From an uncultured Alphaproteobacteria bacterium (lineage in GTDB: Bacteria; Pseudomonadota; Alphaproteobacteria; CAAHEQ01; UBA3637): a stretch of 45,059 bases of DNA. Of this stretch, positions 42,609 to 45,059 are shown piece by piece. The notes beneath the pieces are model-generated. The model had not been told where the DNA came from, did no database searches, and worked only from the letters and a program-made list of their open reading frames with translations. The translations under genes were made by a program, and so were the position numbers. The first letter of the stretch is position 1. Every line of letters starts with the position of its first letter. The stretch lies in NCBI GenBank assembly GCA_944391585.1, contig CALXUD010000003.1:1-45059 (forward strand), written 5' to 3'.

Positions 42609-43712
42609 ATGGGATTTAATTGTGGAATTATCGGTTTGCCGAATGTGGGAAAATCAACTTTATTTAATGCTCTTACTTCAACGGTTAATGCTCAGGCGGC
42701 AAACTATCCGTTTTGTACGATTGAACCCAATATTGGTCGAGTAGCTGTTCCTGATGAACGGTTAGTTAAATTGAAAGAGATTGATAAATCTGAAAAAATT
42801 GTACCAACACAATTAGAATTTGTGGATATTGCAGGATTAGTGCGAGGAGCCAGTAAGGGAGAAGGTTTGGGTAATCAATTTTTGGCGAATATTCGAGAGG
42901 TGGATGCAATTGTCCATGTTTTACGCTGCTTTGATAATCCAGATGTTGTTCATGTAGAGGGATCGGTTGATCCAGTGCGTGATGCCGCAACAATAGAAAC
43001 TGAATTGATGTTGGCAGATTTAGAGAGTTTAGAAAAACGCATAGTTGGCGTTGCAAAAAAAGCCCAATCCGGAGATAAAGAATCTAAGTTATTATTAACT
43101 GTTATGGAACCGGTTTTGAAAGCATTGCAAGAGGGAAAACCCGCCCGAACAGTGCGACCAACGGATGTGGAGCAGGAAAAATTATTGAATTCCATGTATT
43201 TATTGACTTCTAAACCGATTTTATATGTTTGTAATGTGGAAGAAGCCAGTGCAGCTACAGGTAATGAATATACAAAGCGTGTTGCTCAAATGGCAGAAAA
43301 AGAAGGAAATCAATGTGTTGTTATTTCGGCAAATATAGAGGCTGAAGTAGCTCAATTAACGGATCCAGAAGAACAAAAAGAATTTTTGCAGACTTTGGGG
43401 TTGACACAAACAGGACTGGGACGTATTATTGATGCAGGATATCAGTTGTTAGGTCTTGAAACTTTCTTTACCTCGGGTCCGAAAGAAGCTCATGCTTGGA
43501 CGATGAAGAAAGGGACTTTGGCACCTCAGGCAGCCGGTATTATTCATACAGATTTTGAAAGGGGTTTTATTCGTGCAGAAATTATCTCTTATCAAGATTA
43601 TGTGAGATTTAATGGAGAAGTTGGAGCACGAGAAAATGGAAAGTTGCGTCAGGAAGGAAAAGGGTATATTATGCAAGATGGAGATGTTGCGCACTTTCTA
43701 TTTAATGTTTGA
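42609..43712 (+). CDS. ychF: Redox-regulated ATPase YchF (OLA1)
   Basis: Obg-family P-loop protein that prefers ATP to GTP and binds ribosomes (367 aa). G1 GLPNVGKST, the family's NYPFCTIEPN switch region, G3 DIAGLVRGASKGEGLGNQFL, a coiled-coil insertion (~130-200), NVEEAS in place of the NKxD GTP motif, and a C-terminal TGS domain (FFTSGPKEAHAWTM, HTDFERGFIRAEI). The pth-ychF pair is widespread in Proteobacteria. Confidence 0.97.
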   Translation: MGFNCGIIGLPNVGKSTLFNALTSTVNAQAANYPFCTIEPNIGRVAVPDERLVKLKEIDKSEKIVPTQLEFVDIAGLVRGASKGEGLGNQFLANIREVDAIVHVLRCFDNPDVVHVEGSVDPVRDAATIETELMLADLESLEKRIVGVAKKAQSGDKESKLLLTVMEPVLKALQEGKPARTVRPTDVEQEKLLNSMYLLTSKPILYVCNVEEASAATGNEYTKRVAQMAEKEGNQCVVISANIEAEVAQLTDPEEQKEFLQTLGLTQTGLGRIIDAGYQLLGLETFFTSGPKEAHAWTMKKGTLAPQAAGIIHTDFERGFIRAEIISYQDYVRFNGEVGARENGKLRQEGKGYIMQDGDVAHFLFNV

Positions 43713-43727
43713 TTAAGGGAGGAAAAA

Positions 43728-44171
43728 ATGCCTGTAGCTTTGTGGCGAGAACAAATGAATTTAAATTATCCACCATTGGATGATGAGCATAAGGCATTTT
43801 TAGATGTGGTTAATCAATGTTTTTTAGCCAGTCAAGTTGGTGATTTTCAAATGATTGATCGGGTTTTTGAAAAATGTTATGATTATGCGCGAAATCACTT
43901 TTCTCATGAAGAAGATATTATGGAACGCATTCAATTCCCGGATATTGAAGCGCATATGCGTTCTCATCAAATTTTCATAAAAAATGTTTCAGAATTGCGG
44001 CAACAATATGAAGTAGCTCCTTCATTAGAAGAAAAACAGAAATTATCCGAAAAATTAGCAAGTTTTTTAAATGTTTGGCTTTTGGGACACATATTAAGTA
44101 GAGATAAGGTGTTTAAACCTTATTTGGTTCGTTTGCGTAATTTACCTCCTCGGATGAATTACGATCTATAA
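43728..44171 (+). CDS. Bacteriohemerythrin-like di-iron protein
   Basis: A 147-aa hemerythrin-domain protein with the complete seven-ligand set: His21, His57, Glu61, His76, His80, His121 and Asp126 (DDEHKAF; HFSHEEDIM; HMRSHQIF; WLLGHILSRD). Such proteins bind O2, or NO in some cases, at a non-heme di-iron centre and may deliver or scavenge oxygen. There is no extra sensor or output domain. GGGAGG precedes the ATG, 15 bases after ychF, so it is probably the last gene of the rplY operon. In an apparently anaerobic organism an O2-scavenging role is plausible. Confidence 0.92.
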   Translation: MPVALWREQMNLNYPPLDDEHKAFLDVVNQCFLASQVGDFQMIDRVFEKCYDYARNHFSHEEDIMERIQFPDIEAHMRSHQIFIKNVSELRQQYEVAPSLEEKQKLSEKLASFLNVWLLGHILSRDKVFKPYLVRLRNLPPRMNYDL

Positions 44172-44183
44172 TAGAAAAATAAC

Positions 44184-44212
44184 TTGACAAAATAAAATTT
44201 TTACTCTAAAAT
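44184..44212 (+). promoter_or_regulatory. Strong promoter with no clear downstream gene
   Basis: TTGACA (44184-44189), a 17-bp spacer and TAAAAT (44207-44212), 12 bases after the hemerythrin stop. Downstream, AAAAAGGAC is followed by only very short possible frames (8 or ~35 codons from TTG). Confidence 0.7.
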
Positions 44213-44226
44213 GGACTTTAGAGTAA
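44201..44226. promoter_or_regulatory. 10-bp palindrome over the -10: candidate operator
   Basis: TTACTCTAAA and TTTAGAGTAA are perfectly complementary, spaced by 6 bp (44211-44216), and cover the -10 at 44207-44212. There is no T-run right after the stem on either strand, so it is less likely to be a terminator. Confidence 0.6.
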
Positions 44227-44313
44227 TAAAAAGGACTTGTTTGTTAATACTCCTCATGCAATAAAAAACACGCAAGAAATTCCCCTTTTTATTGCTCTTC
44301 TTTTACTTAAAAT

Positions 44314-44550
44314 TTATTTTTCTTTTTTAATCAATGGGTCTTGACCGTATTTATTCACTCCATTTGTACCAGGCATAAAGAAGAGAATAAAAGATAAAAT
44401 AAAAATAATCAAAGAAACTATAAGAATCAATGTCGTATTCCCAGCAAAGATTAAAAGGGGATAAAAGGCGATTAAAACGCTCCAGTATCCGATTCATCCT
44501 AAGGTATGCAAGCGTTTAATATATGCTATGATCGATCAGGAAAAAGGAAG
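44314..44550 (-). pseudogene. Decayed DUF805 inner-membrane protein
   Basis: On the minus strand the end reads NTTLILIVSLIIFILSF, then FFMPGTNGVNKYGQDP before a TAA at 44314-44316. This is the DUF805 C-terminus (hydrophobic helix, then the GTxGxNxYGxDP tail). Upstream in frame is AYIKRLHTLG, the family's RRLHDxG motif, then an in-frame TGA at 44494-44496 where family members read on. A frameshift near 44530 cuts off the preceding helix (IFLFPD). Further upstream (to ~44690) only scattered hydrophobic stretches in shifted frames remain. No ribosome site or start can be assigned. Confidence 0.75.
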
Positions 44551-45013
44551 ATAAAAAAATAGTATGATAATAATTCAAAAGTAATCAGCTTTTTTGTATT
44601 GTATAGAAAAGATAAATATAGGAAAATCTAAGATTAATAATCTCAATCACAAAATATGAATAAAGAATTTTAAATGGTTTATGCTTCTATTTTCTGAGCA
44701 ATATTCTTCACTATTTCACGAATTAGGAGATTATTATTGTGCATTAAACAACAACTAAAAATATAATCAATCCTCTGAAAACTATTTTTAATGTAAAAAT
44801 GGTTGTGATAAGAAGAAACTTGAAGCTGGTTTTACAATAGAAATAAGGGTTTAAGAGACAAGTTTCCTGTCAAGTTATAAGTTTATTGTTTTAACAAAAG
44901 CATTATAGAGAGTTTTTTAACTTTAAAATAAAAAACATTTGTTTTATTTATCATGTTCATTAAAAAGAATAAAAAAATCAATAAAAAAATAATTTTTTTT
45001 AAAAAAAAAGCTC
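44551..45013. other. AT-rich gene-free stretch
   Basis: About 460 bases with no open frame of note on either strand. The left part (to ~44690) may hold degraded N-terminal sequence of the DUF805 gene. I see no tRNA, repeat array or convincing terminator; a short GACA ... TGTC inverted repeat near 44857-44872 is not enough to call. Confidence 0.5.
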
Positions 45014-45042
45014 TTGTATTTCAAAAAAAGGTGTTGTATAAA
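45014..45042 (+). promoter_or_regulatory. Promoter reading out of the window
   Basis: TTGTAT (45014-45019), a 17-bp spacer and TATAAA (45037-45042). It resembles the rplY promoter (both CTTG-A-TTTCAAA ... GT-TATAAA). The gene served lies beyond 45059. Confidence 0.6.
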
Positions 45043-45059
45043 ATTCTTCAAGAGTTATC

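Noticed and set aside
44201-44226. Palindrome as a plain Rho-independent terminator of the rplY operon
   Set aside because: The stem is AT-rich and is followed on the plus strand by TAAAAAGG, not a T-run, and it coincides with a strong promoter's -10. A weak termination role cannot be fully excluded.
44494-44496. TGA read as tryptophan (recoded genetic code) in the DUF805 frame
   Set aside because: Many intact genes in the window end in TGA and use TGG for Trp, and the DUF805 gene also has a frameshift, so simple decay is the better explanation.
1-45059. CRISPR arrays, prophage genes, insertion sequences, rRNA operon
   Set aside because: No repeat-spacer pattern, transposase, integrase, phage structural gene or rRNA sequence was seen on either strand.

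Overview
This window is AT-rich, almost fully coding, bacterial chromosomal DNA. The organism is Gram-negative: there is a BamB outer-membrane assembly lipoprotein and an Mla/Pqi-type lipid transporter. The gene content and arrangements (GAF-PtsP, RplY-Pth-YchF, SlyX ending PPPHY, long Ctc-type L25) fit an AT-rich, host-associated alphaproteobacterium with an anaerobic or fermentative life. PPDK, a glycogen cluster and a HydE-type [FeFe]-hydrogenase maturase support the lifestyle. The order-level assignment is inference; no rRNA is present. TGA is used as a stop and TGG as Trp throughout.

Layout. 1-1712 (-) is the N-terminal two thirds of pyruvate, phosphate dikinase. 1917-3983 (-) is a large stand-alone protein with YD-like and leucine-rich segments, with its own near-perfect promoter and terminator. 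4148-11436 (+) is a glycogen/maltodextrin cluster (glgB, glgX, malQ) followed by an acyl-ACP thioesterase. 11490-14151 (+) has hflX, a metA predicted to use acetyl-CoA, and an RNHCP zinc protein. 14153-16262 (-) has two small proteins (one of 39 aa), hydE and a nitroreductase. 16394-19617 (+) is a four-gene lipid ABC transporter, followed by tRNA-Glu (-).

19860-25262 holds pheT, pheS, rplT and rpmI, all on the minus strand. This normally continuous translation cluster is interrupted between rplT and pheS by two plus-strand accessory genes: a membrane-anchored coiled-coil protein and a gene broken by three frameshifts. 25441-28860 has slyX, pepN and a Sel1-repeat protein. 28897-31501 (+) is a murL-murD2 pair, the alternative route that adds L-Glu to the peptidoglycan precursor and then epimerises it. 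31514-32323 (-) is an unknown Lys-rich protein, followed by tRNA-Asp (-).

32598-40093 (-) is one long operon: TPR protein, bamB, der, ptsP, a stand-alone GlmU-type uridylyltransferase, a 69-aa Cys-rich membrane protein and glk. 40156-40938 (-) is a short-chain dehydrogenase. tRNA-Leu(CAA) (+) and the operon rplY-pth-ychF-hemerythrin (+) follow. The last ~890 bases carry a promoter with a 10-bp palindrome, a decayed DUF805 gene and a promoter firing out of the window.

Promoters are easy to see: many TTGACA-like/TATAAT-like pairs spaced 16-17 bp. Several were used to choose start codons. Sugar metabolism dominates (glycogen branching, debranching and transfer, glucokinase, PPDK, EI-Ntr), alongside envelope and translation functions. 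I found no phage, IS element, CRISPR array or obviously new multigene system. The best novelty candidates are the accessory pair inside the rplT/pheS cluster, the two orphan proteins with strong private promoters (688 and 269 aa), and the palindromic orphan promoter near 44.2 kb.
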